A stretch of 64,000 nt of DNA from Alteromonas aestuariivivens (GCF_003367475.1 NZ_QRHA01000003.1:124001-188000), one strand, 5' to 3'. Positions 36,826 to 45,276 are shown, counted from the stretch's first letter. The notes: generated from the sequence alone by a model not told the origin. Numbers and translations: made by a program.

Positions 36826-37490
36826 TGAACCGCTTATTCGTCCGGCCCATTCGGCTTTCACGGTGGCAGGTTGTAACTTTGAAAACGGCCATTCATGTTT
36901 TGTGCCTGGGCTATCTGATAACCGTTTTCAGCCTCGCCATACTGGACCGTTTGGGTGCCGACCCGGTGGAATCGCTGCTGCATGCCACGGGGCTGGGAAG
37001 TATTAACTTATTGATGGTCACACTGTGTATTTCTCCTCTTGCACAACGCTTGCCTTGCGGTGATTTGATACGTTGTCGTCGCCTGGTTGGGCTTTACTGT
37101 TTCAGCTACGCCCTGGCACATTTTGCCGCCTATCTACTTTTTGAATTACAGCTCGACTGGACATTACTTACGTCTGAAATCATTGAACGCCCCTACATCA
37201 CTGTTGGATTCACAGCCCTTATGCTGCTGCTAGTGCTCGCAGCAACCTCACCAAATGCAATACAAAGACGGCTTCGGCATCGCTGGCAGACGGTACACAA
37301 CTTCGTGTACCTTTGTGCTGCACTGGGGTTGTTACACTATACCTGGTCACTTAAAACCCTTTGGGGGAACCCGTTATTTTACTGGGCCGGATTTGTGCTG
37401 CTGATGAGCCAACGGAAAAGCAAACTGGCTGCGTGGAGTAAGTCTGTGGGCACTTTATTCTCACCTCGGGCAAGCTCAGAAAAGAGCTAA
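36825..37490 (+). CDS. msrQ: Heme-binding membrane subunit MsrQ
   Basis: 221 residues, six predicted membrane helices. It feeds quinone electrons to MsrP. Conserved histidines are in CFSYALAHFAAYL, the GLLHYTW segment and HRWQTVHNFVYL. Translationally coupled to msrP. Confidence 0.93.
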   Translation: MNRLFVRPIRLSRWQVVTLKTAIHVLCLGYLITVFSLAILDRLGADPVESLLHATGLGSINLLMVTLCISPLAQRLPCGDLIRCRRLVGLYCFSYALAHFAAYLLFELQLDWTLLTSEIIERPYITVGFTALMLLLVLAATSPNAIQRRLRHRWQTVHNFVYLCAALGLLHYTWSLKTLWGNPLFYWAGFVLLMSQRKSKLAAWSKSVGTLFSPRASSEKS

Positions 37491-37808
37491 ACTCTGTGGC
37501 AATTGCCCTGCTTCGTTAAAATTCGACTTCCGACAACATCCAACCTAGACCTCTCTTGGTGGTCTAGGCCGCTGCCCGCCAAACGTACTGTTTCACCAAC
37601 AAACCAGGCCCGGTCACAAAAAACCATCCAGTCTCCCACGACAGAAGAGCGCCAGTTCAAAGCAGAGCTATACCAACAGACTGATAAGAGAAATCACATT
37701 CATCTGCCGCAATTGTCCCACGCTAAAAAAACTCAAAAATTGCTTGCTAGATAAAAAACAATCAACTACTGTATAAATATACACTGCATATAAATACAAA
37801 GGTGAAAT
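37491..37808. other. Intergenic region between msrQ and the SulA-like gene
   Basis: 318 bases. It contains a CCTAGACC/GGTCTAGG inverted repeat (37544-37551, 37561-37568) without a T run, then the LexA-like operator at 37769-37784. An 83-codon frame at 37503-37754 shows no recognisable protein and is not accepted. Confidence 0.65.
37769..37784 (+). promoter_or_regulatory. LexA-like box of the SulA-like gene
   Basis: CTGTATAAATATACAC, with TA before it, matches CTGT-N8-ACAG except for the last base (C for G) and keeps the AT-rich centre. It lies 24 bases before the start codon of the SulA-like gene, where LexA boxes normally occur. The first half site is within a possible -10 (TACTGT, 37767-37772) with TTGCTA 17 bases upstream. 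Confidence 0.78.
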
Positions 37809-38180
37809 ATGTCTATGTCTGCAAATCTGCCCAACAACGTGTTTCAATTTCCATTACCGTTAATGCCACCGACTCCGGAGCCAAAAACAACAAAAGGGTG
37901 GTCTTATTTGATCTCTGACTCAGTAGCATTTAAAAAAGATGTTCTGAATGCCATTAGAATCCAGAAACCAACGCAGGAAAAAATCCCGCTATGGATCCGA
38001 AAACTCATCACAAGTGGCCAATGCACCACCATCTATGTTGAAGATTTGAGTCTTCCTGAACAGGAACAGGAATCCATCCGCCGCTTGTGCCAGGAATTCT
38101 CGGTTTCAGTGGTAAATGTAGGGGTTTGCCTTAGAGGAAATCAGCCCGTCGGTCAAAATGTCGTGATAGGCCCTTGGTGA
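37809..38180 (+). CDS. SulA-like SOS cell-division inhibitor (candidate)
   Basis: 123 residues, ATG preceded by AAAGGTGAAAT. SulA proteins share a RecA-like fold lacking the nucleotide-binding residues, with a region in which a tryptophan-containing strand is followed by a short helix and a segment like xALRTGNYSVVIGWL. The pattern here is KGWSYLISDSVAFKKDVL, later LITSGQCTTIYVEDLSLPEQ, then VSVVNVGVCLRG. SulA blocks FtsZ polymerisation during DNA damage. The upstream LexA-like box supports this, but the protein is shorter than E. coli SulA (169) and the identity is by pattern only. Confidence 0.6.
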   Translation: MSMSANLPNNVFQFPLPLMPPTPEPKTTKGWSYLISDSVAFKKDVLNAIRIQKPTQEKIPLWIRKLITSGQCTTIYVEDLSLPEQEQESIRRLCQEFSVSVVNVGVCLRGNQPVGQNVVIGPW

Positions 38181-38299
38181 GCTTGCCTTGAACCGCTACA
38201 ATTTACCGCCATCATTCACTCCGACAAAAAGGAGTGGCAGATTTCGTCGTTGGTAACGGATAATTACCAGGCTGCACCTGCTTTACGAATAGGAATGCC

Positions 38300-38776
38300 A
38301 TGTCTGAAAATTGTTATTGCGGTAGCCAAAGGGCCTTCGTAGATTGTTGTGGGCCGTTAATTTCTGCCCAAATTGCTGCCCCATCGCCCGAAAGTTTAAT
38401 GCGATCACGCTATACTGCCTACTGTTTAGGCAATTACGATTATATTCTTGCGACCTATGCTCAAGCCCCCCGCAGTGCTTTGAGTATTGCCAGCCTGGAA
38501 GACAGTGCCCGGGGTACCCAGTGGTTAACTTTGATTGTCCACCCATCCCCCACCTTACTGCCATCCCAGGTTGAATACAGTGCGTATTATTTTCTTCCGG
38601 GCAAAAAACTGGGTGTGCTTCATGAAACTTCGAATTTTGTGATGGAAGACAACCAGTGGCGATACCTGGACGGTGAATTGCATGACGACTGTGGCACCGT
38701 GAACCAGGGCAGGAATGACAAATGCGTTTGTGGCAGTGGTAAAAAATTTAAGCAATGTTGCCTCAACAAAGCCTGA
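38300..38776 (+). CDS. ychJ: YchJ family protein with two SEC-C zinc motifs
   Basis: 158 residues. Cysteine clusters lie at both ends: CYCGSQRAFVDCC at the start and CVCGSGKKFKQCC at the end. These are SEC-C type metal-binding motifs. The middle part (SPESLMRSRYTAYCLGNYDYI) is the conserved YchJ core. The UPF0225/YchJ family has no known role. The C-terminal motif resembles the SecA tail that binds SecB and ribosomes. The gene stands alone on the + strand. Confidence 0.92.
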   Translation: MSENCYCGSQRAFVDCCGPLISAQIAAPSPESLMRSRYTAYCLGNYDYILATYAQAPRSALSIASLEDSARGTQWLTLIVHPSPTLLPSQVEYSAYYFLPGKKLGVLHETSNFVMEDNQWRYLDGELHDDCGTVNQGRNDKCVCGSGKKFKQCCLNKA

Positions 38777-38841
38777 TAATTTTTCTACGCCCTTAACCCA
38801 GATTGAATAAAAAAACAGTGTGCGGGGCCCAATAGCCGCAT

Positions 38842-40029
38842 TCACCGCGCCTTGCGCTGCTTTACATTGCTCTGTGAATGGGCGTTCTCAACAAGCGCTT
38901 CCATTGCTCTATCAAACTCCAGCCACACGGGCCCCCCGTCAGGCTCCTTAATTCCTAGCCGGGCACGGGCATCAAATGTATGCCACAACCCCCAGTCTCC
39001 TCTTGCATGCACCCTGCTGCGGGGAGACTGCACCGTTGGAAATACGTTTATATCAGTAAAAACCGCGCCGCCTGTTTTTGGCGGGCGCAGGTAATCAACT
39101 GCAAAATAATCCAGTGACAATACTTTTGCTATCCTGGTTATCTGCTCTTTTTCATAATCCGTTGGAACAAAGTCGTACTCAATACCAACTGCCCTTCGGT
39201 TACACACATGCCAACTGTCTGACAGCATTACTTCACTGCCTCTCACCATCCCTGCAAGGTAATGCGCCCGATAGCGACGAAACAGCCCATCATTATTTAG
39301 GCAATGAATGTATTCAAATGCCTTGCAACCGGGCCGTTCACCATCAAAGTAGTCCAGCCATTTACGCTTTCCCTGCTTGCCGATGGATTTATACACTACC
39401 AGGCATTTACCAATGTCCTGCTGGGTAAAACGAAAGCGCGGAACACTCACTCCGGCGCGTTCAAGGCGGGGAAAGGCCGAAGCTTTATGATAGGCATTGT
39501 ATGTTCCCGGCTCATTGATAACTGCTGCACCGCATCGCACAAACGGAGAAATTTTACGCTTTAGTTTATCGAGCAGATCAGGATGAATTGGATCTTGGTC
39601 GTAAATCCAGATCACATCGGCTTCACTCAAATCACCACGAACCGTTGCTGAACAAAGAGAACTGCCGCGGTTAATTGCCCATGCAGTAAGCTCTGCAAAC
39701 CGTGGAATGGTATCCCCCGCCCCCAAAAGATGGATTCGAATCTGTCTTTTGGGTGGCATTGTCCGTTTGCGATACCAAGTGATTGGCCCTTTTCCGTACC
39801 CTACTTTTTTCGGATCGATACCGAACAAAAACCAGCTCCACTGGACCAGGAAGTCCGCGACTTCAAGTGGGATACTGTGGCTTTGACGAATAACTGCATC
39901 GCGAAGTTTGTCAAAAAAAGTCCTGTTTTCTTCAGGCTGAGGAATTACCGGCAATGAAGTCTGCTCATTCACTGGCGAAGACGGATAGGAAATCGCGTGC
40001 AAGCAATTTTTCTTGGTGCCATCCAACAC
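38842..40029 (-). CDS. ATP-grasp-like protein of unknown function
   Basis: 395 residues from GTG at 40029, with AAGGA seven bases before. The central region looks like an ATP-grasp fold: VYKSIGKQGKRKWLDYF, later ARGDWGLWHTFDARARLG, and DYFAVDYLRPPKTGGAVFTD followed by INVFPTVQ, the usual position of the metal-binding Asn. The opening part has an RIHLLGAGDT segment that may be a distinct N-terminal domain. ATP-grasp enzymes join carboxylates to amines or thiols, for example in peptide-like natural products, but no partner biosynthetic gene is nearby. It is flanked upstream by a palindrome and 12-base tandem repeat. The product cannot be named. Confidence 0.65.
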   Translation of the reverse strand: MLDGTKKNCLHAISYPSSPVNEQTSLPVIPQPEENRTFFDKLRDAVIRQSHSIPLEVADFLVQWSWFLFGIDPKKVGYGKGPITWYRKRTMPPKRQIRIHLLGAGDTIPRFAELTAWAINRGSSLCSATVRGDLSEADVIWIYDQDPIHPDLLDKLKRKISPFVRCGAAVINEPGTYNAYHKASAFPRLERAGVSVPRFRFTQQDIGKCLVVYKSIGKQGKRKWLDYFDGERPGCKAFEYIHCLNNDGLFRRYRAHYLAGMVRGSEVMLSDSWHVCNRRAVGIEYDFVPTDYEKEQITRIAKVLSLDYFAVDYLRPPKTGGAVFTDINVFPTVQSPRSRVHARGDWGLWHTFDARARLGIKEPDGGPVWLEFDRAMEALVENAHSQSNVKQRKAR

Positions 40030-40198
40030 AGATTAATCCTTAACTCGCAGTTAGAAAGGGGAGCATAGGAACAGGATGTTAAGAATTGTTATATAAGGAG
40101 TGCTGCAAGATTTGCCAAGCATCCTTGTCCCAGGCTTTGAAGTTTGCCCTACGGCTTGAAGAGCGCTTTAATTCAGATTAGACAAGCATTAAGTAACT

Positions 40199-40219
40199 GT
40201 CAATTTAGGCTAAATTGAC
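40199..40219. promoter_or_regulatory. Palindrome upstream of the ATP-grasp-like gene
   Basis: GTCAATTTA-GGC-TAAATTGAC is a perfect 9+9 palindrome with a 3-base centre, 170 bases before the gene start. It could be an operator or a hairpin in the leader. Confidence 0.45.
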
Positions 40220-40227
40220 AATTTGAA

Positions 40228-40260
40228 AATCCCCAGGAGAATCCCCAGGAGAATCCTCAG
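40228..40260. repeat. Short tandem repeat
   Basis: The 12-base unit AATCCCCAGGAG occurs twice in a row, with a partial third copy (AATCCTCAG). Confidence 0.9.
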
Positions 40261-40299
40261 CATGGATGATGAACTGACATCTGTCGGCAAAATACATCG

Positions 40300-41502
40300 C
40301 TAACAGCTATTAGCCCGGTTAGCAAACACACCTCCTCTGCCACCACTTAGCGTATTAAATACGGCAGGCACAGTTCTATGCAAAATGCGCGCAATCAAAA
40401 CAGCCAGCATCACTGTTATAAGCGCCGTTAATATATAGTTGATGATCAAATAGCCGCCCCCAGATGGTAGAATCACATCCAGAAACTGCTTAATAGCCTG
40501 GTTCATAGGCCAGTGTATGGCGTGCAGAAAAAACGCCAGTGGCCCAAGTTTAACCAGCAGTTGCCCGGGTTTACCCATTACCAGGTAGGGAGATATCGTC
40601 CAGAATGCAGCGACGCCAAAAAGTCTCATGATTCTGGTAGCAAAATCCAACAGGAAATCTTCAGTTGGGTTAGCCTCATCAAAAACAAACGGAGCCAGTG
40701 TTCGCAATGCCACAAGCCAAACGTAAAACAGCATCAGGCTGATAGCCGCCCTGCGACTCACTTCAGGAAATTGCATATAACCAAAGCGCACCATGGCCCC
40801 AAGGTAAAAGAAAAAAACCACATCCGAACGAAAAAATATCAAAAAATCAAAACCGGACAGCCACCCAAGGGCCAGCAACGTGAATCCGGCCCATGGGTTC
40901 CTGCGTAAGAACAGCGCCAACAACGGGCTAATCGCCACCGTAAGTAACAAGTCACGTAAAAACCAGAATTGAAAATTAATCGGGTGTTGAGTGACCCCAA
41001 ACAGCGAATTAATCACCGAGGACCAATCCATTTCATTCATCGAATAGCGAACGTATGACAGTGCCGGAGAATCAGGGTAGAGGTGAAAAATAACCACCAT
41101 CGCCCCCAGCACCAAAGCATTCCACAAAATCATTGGCAGTAAAACTGAGCGTGAGCGGCTAATAAATCGCCCGACAAAGAACGCAGACCCAGGTTTGAAA
41201 TTTTTAAAAAACAGCCAGCCTGAAATTGTGCTCAGCAATGGCACTGCACTGAAAAAGAAAAACAAAATGTAGCTGTTAAAGAAAGTCGCTAGCGGAAATG
41301 GGCTTTCAATCAATCCCCGAAAGGGAGAAATATCACTGCCTGGATAAGAGCCATAATGTAATAAGACCAACCCAATGATCAGTAAAAATCGCAACATGTT
41401 GATTCTGTCGAACCAAACGTCCTCTTGAGGGTAACTGATAGCAGCATTAATCACGTTTGAATGCCTGTCCGTATGGCTCGCGTCAAGTTTCAAAATGGCC
41501 AC
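40300..41502 (-). CDS. Acyltransferase-3 family membrane protein
   Basis: 400 residues with about ten membrane helices. The N-terminal segment DRINMLRFLLIIGLVLLHYG has the arginine and histidine placed as in the AT3 (OafA/YrhL-like) family, which adds acetyl or other acyl groups to envelope sugars and secondary metabolites. The GTG at 41502 has GGAG directly against it and is a poor start. A TTG at 41495-41493 fits that site better, giving a protein three residues shorter. Isolated minus-strand gene, with the ATP-grasp-like gene 270 bases downstream. Confidence 0.85.
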   Translation of the reverse strand: MAILKLDASHTDRHSNVINAAISYPQEDVWFDRINMLRFLLIIGLVLLHYGSYPGSDISPFRGLIESPFPLATFFNSYILFFFFSAVPLLSTISGWLFFKNFKPGSAFFVGRFISRSRSVLLPMILWNALVLGAMVVIFHLYPDSPALSYVRYSMNEMDWSSVINSLFGVTQHPINFQFWFLRDLLLTVAISPLLALFLRRNPWAGFTLLALGWLSGFDFLIFFRSDVVFFFYLGAMVRFGYMQFPEVSRRAAISLMLFYVWLVALRTLAPFVFDEANPTEDFLLDFATRIMRLFGVAAFWTISPYLVMGKPGQLLVKLGPLAFFLHAIHWPMNQAIKQFLDVILPSGGGYLIINYILTALITVMLAVLIARILHRTVPAVFNTLSGGRGGVFANRANSC

Positions 41503-41974
41503 TCCAAATTGTCCAATTTATCCGCCGATAACTGCTTTTATCCATTCATGTATGTTTTAACGGATTCATAACACTACCGATTCACAGCCATTATCAGACC
41601 TCAACTGCAGAATGGTAGAGCCCTTGAATTAATCTGAACCCGGTTTAATACCCCACACAGGATGATTCGGTTCAAGTCGATTCCGTCACCCATTCTATTC
41701 CGTCACCGAAAATAAGGCGGCAGAATAAGATAATATCATTAGACGCGGAACGTGACCTGGGTGCTGCAATACAATTCGAATTAGCCCTCGCCCCCTGCCG
41801 ACCTGAAAAATTATAGCTCTGGTTCAATAACAAACTCACAGGGTCGATGAACAATATCCTAAAACCAAGTCTTGATATTCCTAGCTTTAGGATGGACACT
41901 GAAAAACCCAGCAATACCGTTCATAGCACTGATCGCACCATCAGAACAAGAATAAAACGACAACAGGAATCACG
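41503..41974. other. Intergenic region before the M2 peptidase gene
   Basis: 472 bases. An 80-codon minus frame at 41672-41914 has no recognisable protein and is not accepted. ATTCCGTCACC is repeated at 41680-41690 and 41697-41707. I see no clear promoter or terminator. Confidence 0.55.
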
Positions 41975-43810
41975 ATGAAATATCCGACTAAAACACTGGT
42001 AGCTCTCATTGTCGGCACCAGCCTGATTGGCTGCGGCGAATCTTCCACTAATGCACAAGCCACAGACCAGACCATGGCTACGACGCTAACGGCACAGGAC
42101 GCAAAAGCATTCTTGCAGCAGGCACAGGCCGATATCGAAAAAATTCAGCTTCCCTCAGCGCATGCACAATGGAGTTACGCCACAAACATTAATCTTGATA
42201 CTGCGGCCGTTGCTGCGTACATGAACGAGCAGTACTCAAATCTTATCGCCAAACTGGCCAAACAGGCCGCATCCTTTAACAACGTTGAGGTGGACACTGA
42301 CACCCGACGTCAACTGGACCTGTTGCGCAACGGTTTGACCATGCCACCGCCTCAGGATAGCGCAAAATCCGCCCGACTCGCGCAAATCAGTGCTGATCTC
42401 GATGGTTTATACGGAGCAGGAAAGTACTGCCGAAACGAACAGGAATGTTTCAGCCTGGTTGAAATGAGTGCAGAAATAGCCACTTCCCGAAACCCAGACC
42501 TGCTGCTTGAATTCTGGGAAGGCTGGCGGCAAGCCTCAATCCCCATGAAATCATTGTATGCTGAGCAGGTCGAATTGGCCAACAAGGGGGCTCAGGAGCA
42601 GGGCTTTGCCAACGTCAGTGAGCTATGGCAAGGGCAATACGATATGCCTGCGGATGAATTTCCCGGGGAACTTGATCGCCTTTGGGGTCAGGTACAACCC
42701 TTCTACGAAGCACTACACTGTCATGTCAGAGCAAAATTAGGCGAGTTTTACGGCGAAGATCAAGTCCCACAGGACAAGCCTATCCCTGCCCATCTGCTCG
42801 GCAACATGTGGGCACAGAGCTGGGGAAACATTTATGACATCGTAAAACCTGAACAGGAAATGCAGGTTCCGGATGTCACAGCGGCACTCACAGCCCAGGG
42901 TTACGATGAAATCAGAATGGTCAGGCAAGCTGAATCTTTTTTCACTTCTTTAGGCTTCGAACCTCTACCCGACACATTCTGGCAACGATCACAGTTTCAA
43001 AAACCCGATGATCGCGAAGTGCAATGTCACGCTTCTGCCTGGGACCTTGATGACAAAGAAGATTTGCGCATCAAAATGTGCATTCAAATTACCGGGGAAG
43101 AATTCAACACCATTCATCATGAATTGGGCCACAATATTTATCAGCGGGCATACCAGCATCAGCCACTGCTGTACCGCAATTCCGCGAATGACGGCTTCCA
43201 CGAGGCCATTGGTGATACTATTGCGCTGTCCATTACCCCCAAGTACCTCAAGCAAATTGGCCTGATTGATGATATACCCGATGCCTCCAATGATATAGGC
43301 ATGCTCTTACAGATTGCGCTGGACAAAATCGCCTTCATTCCGTTCGGATTGATGGTTGACCAATGGCGATGGAAAGTTTTTTCCGGCGAAATTAGCCCGG
43401 AAAAATATAACGAACTGTGGTGGCAGTTACGCGAGCAATACCAGGGGGTTGCAGCCCCTATAGAGCGCTCGGCTGATGCATTCGACCCCGGAGCTAAATA
43501 CCACGTCCCCGCGAACGTGCCATATACACGGTATTTCCTGGCCCATATCCTGCAATTTCAGTTTCACAAAGCGTTGTGCGACATAGCTGGCGACCAGGGC
43601 CCTCTCAACCGTTGTACCATTTATGGCAGCAAAGAAGCAGGAACCGCGCTCAATGCCATGCTCGAAATGGGTGCCAGCCAGCCATGGCAAAGCGCATTGG
43701 AAACCCTGACGGGAACCAGCCAGATGGATGCCAGCACCATTCAGGATTACTTTGCACCGCTCAAAAACTGGCTGGATGAGCAAAACCAGGGGCGCCAGTG
43801 CGGTTGGTAA
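41975..43810 (+). CDS. M2-family peptidyl-dipeptidase lipoprotein (ACE-like)
   Basis: 611 residues. Lipoprotein signal with SLIGC (Cys 20). The zinc site is H382-E383-x-x-H386 in HHELGHNIYQ, and the third ligand is E410 in FHEAIGDT, the M2 signature shared with angiotensin-converting enzyme. The C-terminal part carries KYHVPANVPYTRYFL with the aromatic residues that bind the substrate carboxylate in ACE. Bacterial M2 enzymes remove C-terminal dipeptides from peptides in the periplasm or at the surface. Not in an operon. A strong terminator follows at 43835. Confidence 0.95.
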   Translation: MKYPTKTLVALIVGTSLIGCGESSTNAQATDQTMATTLTAQDAKAFLQQAQADIEKIQLPSAHAQWSYATNINLDTAAVAAYMNEQYSNLIAKLAKQAASFNNVEVDTDTRRQLDLLRNGLTMPPPQDSAKSARLAQISADLDGLYGAGKYCRNEQECFSLVEMSAEIATSRNPDLLLEFWEGWRQASIPMKSLYAEQVELANKGAQEQGFANVSELWQGQYDMPADEFPGELDRLWGQVQPFYEALHCHVRAKLGEFYGEDQVPQDKPIPAHLLGNMWAQSWGNIYDIVKPEQEMQVPDVTAALTAQGYDEIRMVRQAESFFTSLGFEPLPDTFWQRSQFQKPDDREVQCHASAWDLDDKEDLRIKMCIQITGEEFNTIHHELGHNIYQRAYQHQPLLYRNSANDGFHEAIGDTIALSITPKYLKQIGLIDDIPDASNDIGMLLQIALDKIAFIPFGLMVDQWRWKVFSGEISPEKYNELWWQLREQYQGVAAPIERSADAFDPGAKYHVPANVPYTRYFLAHILQFQFHKALCDIAGDQGPLNRCTIYGSKEAGTALNAMLEMGASQPWQSALETLTGTSQMDASTIQDYFAPLKNWLDEQNQGRQCGW

Positions 43811-43834
43811 CCTGACGGCAATGCGCATATAGAC

Positions 43835-43870
43835 AACCGGCGAAAGGAATGCTGTTCGCCGGTTTTTTAT
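43835..43870 (+). terminator. Rho-independent terminator of the M2 peptidase gene
   Basis: AACCGGCGAA/TTCGCCGGTT stem with a 10-base loop, followed by TTTTAT. Confidence 0.88.
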
Positions 43871-43950
43871 TTTAGGAATTAGCGGAAATCTTGAGTTGCT
43901 TCACGCTTTGTAGAATACTGAAATTCGCGTTAGACAAGGAAAAAAGAGTC

Positions 43951-44412
43951 ATGGATCACGAGTTTTTTATGCAAGCGGCGGTTGAGCAGGCTCAAAAAAG
44001 CCTGGACGAAGGCGGCATTCCCATCGGGTCAGTGCTGGTTATCGATGGAAAAATCGTTGGCAGAGGCCACAACCAGAGAATGCAGAAGCAGAGCCCTACC
44101 CTTCACGCTGAAATGGATGCACTGGAATCTGCAGGGCGCCTGACAGCTGCCGATTACCAGCGAAGTACGTTATATACCACCCTGTCCCCCTGCTCAATGT
44201 GCACCGGTGCCGCGCTGCTGTATAAAATTCCCAGGATTGTAATTGGCGAGAATCTCAGTTTTATGGGAGAAGAGCCGTTACTCAAATCTCGTGGCGTTGA
44301 GGTCATTGTGCTCGACAATCCTCAATGTAAGGCGCTGATGCAGAAGTTTATGCAACGCCACCCGGAGGAATGGGCAGAGGACATTGGTGAACCCCATCAG
44401 GCCTATGACTAA
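43951..44412 (+). CDS. Cytosine/nucleoside deaminase of the yeast FCY1 type
   Basis: 153 residues from MDHEFFMQAAVEQAQKSL. The upstream in-frame ATG at 43891 lacks a supporting RBS. The zinc site is H52-A-E54 and C81-S-M-C84, with the catalytic Glu intact. The wider sequence follows yeast cytosine deaminase FCY1 closely: LYTTLSPCSMCTGA, YKIPRIVIGEN, LLKSRGVEVIVLDN and a C-terminal WAEDIGE equal to WFEDIGE. The Trp and Asp of that tail contact cytosine in the yeast enzyme. It would make uracil from cytosine as a salvage step. Bacterial relatives are usually called nucleoside deaminase, and guanine or dCMP deaminases share the fold. Substrate is inferred. Confidence 0.85.
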   Translation: MDHEFFMQAAVEQAQKSLDEGGIPIGSVLVIDGKIVGRGHNQRMQKQSPTLHAEMDALESAGRLTAADYQRSTLYTTLSPCSMCTGAALLYKIPRIVIGENLSFMGEEPLLKSRGVEVIVLDNPQCKALMQKFMQRHPEEWAEDIGEPHQAYD

Positions 44413-44503
44413 GAGAGCCAGTTCTAATTTTGCAAACCGGAAAATTTTTCTGACAACAATATTTTTCTATTGTAACTAATTGCACGCTAGTTGAGAGGTC
44501 AGC

Positions 44504-44716
44504 ATGTTAATTCTATTTGCCATTGCGCTTTTTTTCATATTGATCGCACTCGGAATTCACTTTTATAGCCGCTATCTTACCCACCAGGCCACGCAATTCT
44601 GCGCCAGATGTGGAACTGAATTCGGGTGGGATTCAAGCTTTAACTGGTATACCGTAGATGAGAAAGAAGTCGCCCTGTGCGATCGATGCCACACCAGTGG
44701 TGGAATACGTTATTAA
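44504..44716 (+). CDS. Small membrane protein with zinc-ribbon-like tail
   Basis: 70 residues. One N-terminal membrane helix (2-23) is followed by two CxxC knuckles, FCARCGTEFGWD and ALCDRCHTSGG, which could bind one zinc on the cytoplasmic or periplasmic side. GAGAGGTC lies before the ATG. I do not recognise a named family. It overlaps the stop of the convergent PPOX gene by 4 bases. Confidence 0.7.
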   Translation: MLILFAIALFFILIALGIHFYSRYLTHQATQFCARCGTEFGWDSSFNWYTVDEKEVALCDRCHTSGGIRY

Positions 44717-45276
44717 GGGTCAATTTGGGAACCAAGCCAGCTGCCATCGCTGCTTTTTTCAAACATGATCCGCTCATGTGGCTGCTCAGCAACACTCAAG
44801 TAGTCAACCCGTTCGATGATGAGGCGGATGACACAAAACTGCGGCGGGTAATTTTCCAACGGAAAGCCTCTCCCGCTGCAATCGAAATATTCGGAAGCGT
44901 GCAATTGGTTGCGGAAATATTGCTGACGGCCCGGTTCTGAAAGCCTCTGCCAGTGTGCTTCAAGCAAATTATGATGGCCGGAAGATGTCAACACTTCCCC
45001 CTGGCACGCAAATCGATACTGCTCACGGGTCTGCGAGAAATACCAGCAACCGGATACATTGCGATTACTCTGCAAATGCTGGCATTTTTCAGTGCGCAAA
45101 TCAGATACAATCAACAGCGCTTCCGGTGACGACTCCAGTTCCCTGAAGACAACTGTACGATTGTGGGGTATTCCGTGCTCATCACAGGTGGCCATCTGAA
45201 AATAGCGATTTTCAGGAGTTGTGGCCAGCGTCAGGCTGGCATGCAATCGCTGCTGCCAGCTACGCTCTGGGATCAT
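44713..45276 (-). CDS. Pyridoxamine 5'-phosphate oxidase-like FMN-binding protein
   Basis: 187 residues. The split-barrel FMN fold is shown by FQMATCDEHGIPHNRTVVFREL and SDLRTEKCQHLQSNRNVSGCWYF, with RIMFEKSSDGSWLGSQI at the end, as in the Alr4036/PPOX-like family. These bind FMN and act on varied substrates. A true vitamin B6 role is not shown. The ATG overlaps the tatD stop by 4 bases, making it the last gene of the fatty acid/DNA block. Confidence 0.85.
   Translation of the reverse strand: MIPERSWQQRLHASLTLATTPENRYFQMATCDEHGIPHNRTVVFRELESSPEALLIVSDLRTEKCQHLQSNRNVSGCWYFSQTREQYRFACQGEVLTSSGHHNLLEAHWQRLSEPGRQQYFRNQLHASEYFDCSGRGFPLENYPPQFCVIRLIIERVDYLSVAEQPHERIMFEKSSDGSWLGSQIDP

Noticed and set aside
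37503..37754. 83-codon frame after msrQ
   Set aside because: It begins at TTG with no RBS, contains the inverted repeat, and its translation has no family-like pattern.
38217..38236. CACTCC/GGAGTG hairpin before ychJ
   Set aside because: Six-base stem without T run. Could be a weak terminator for the SulA-like gene but not firm.
41672..41914. 80-codon minus-strand frame before the M2 peptidase
   Set aside because: No RBS or conserved motif, and low-complexity content. Region looks non-coding.
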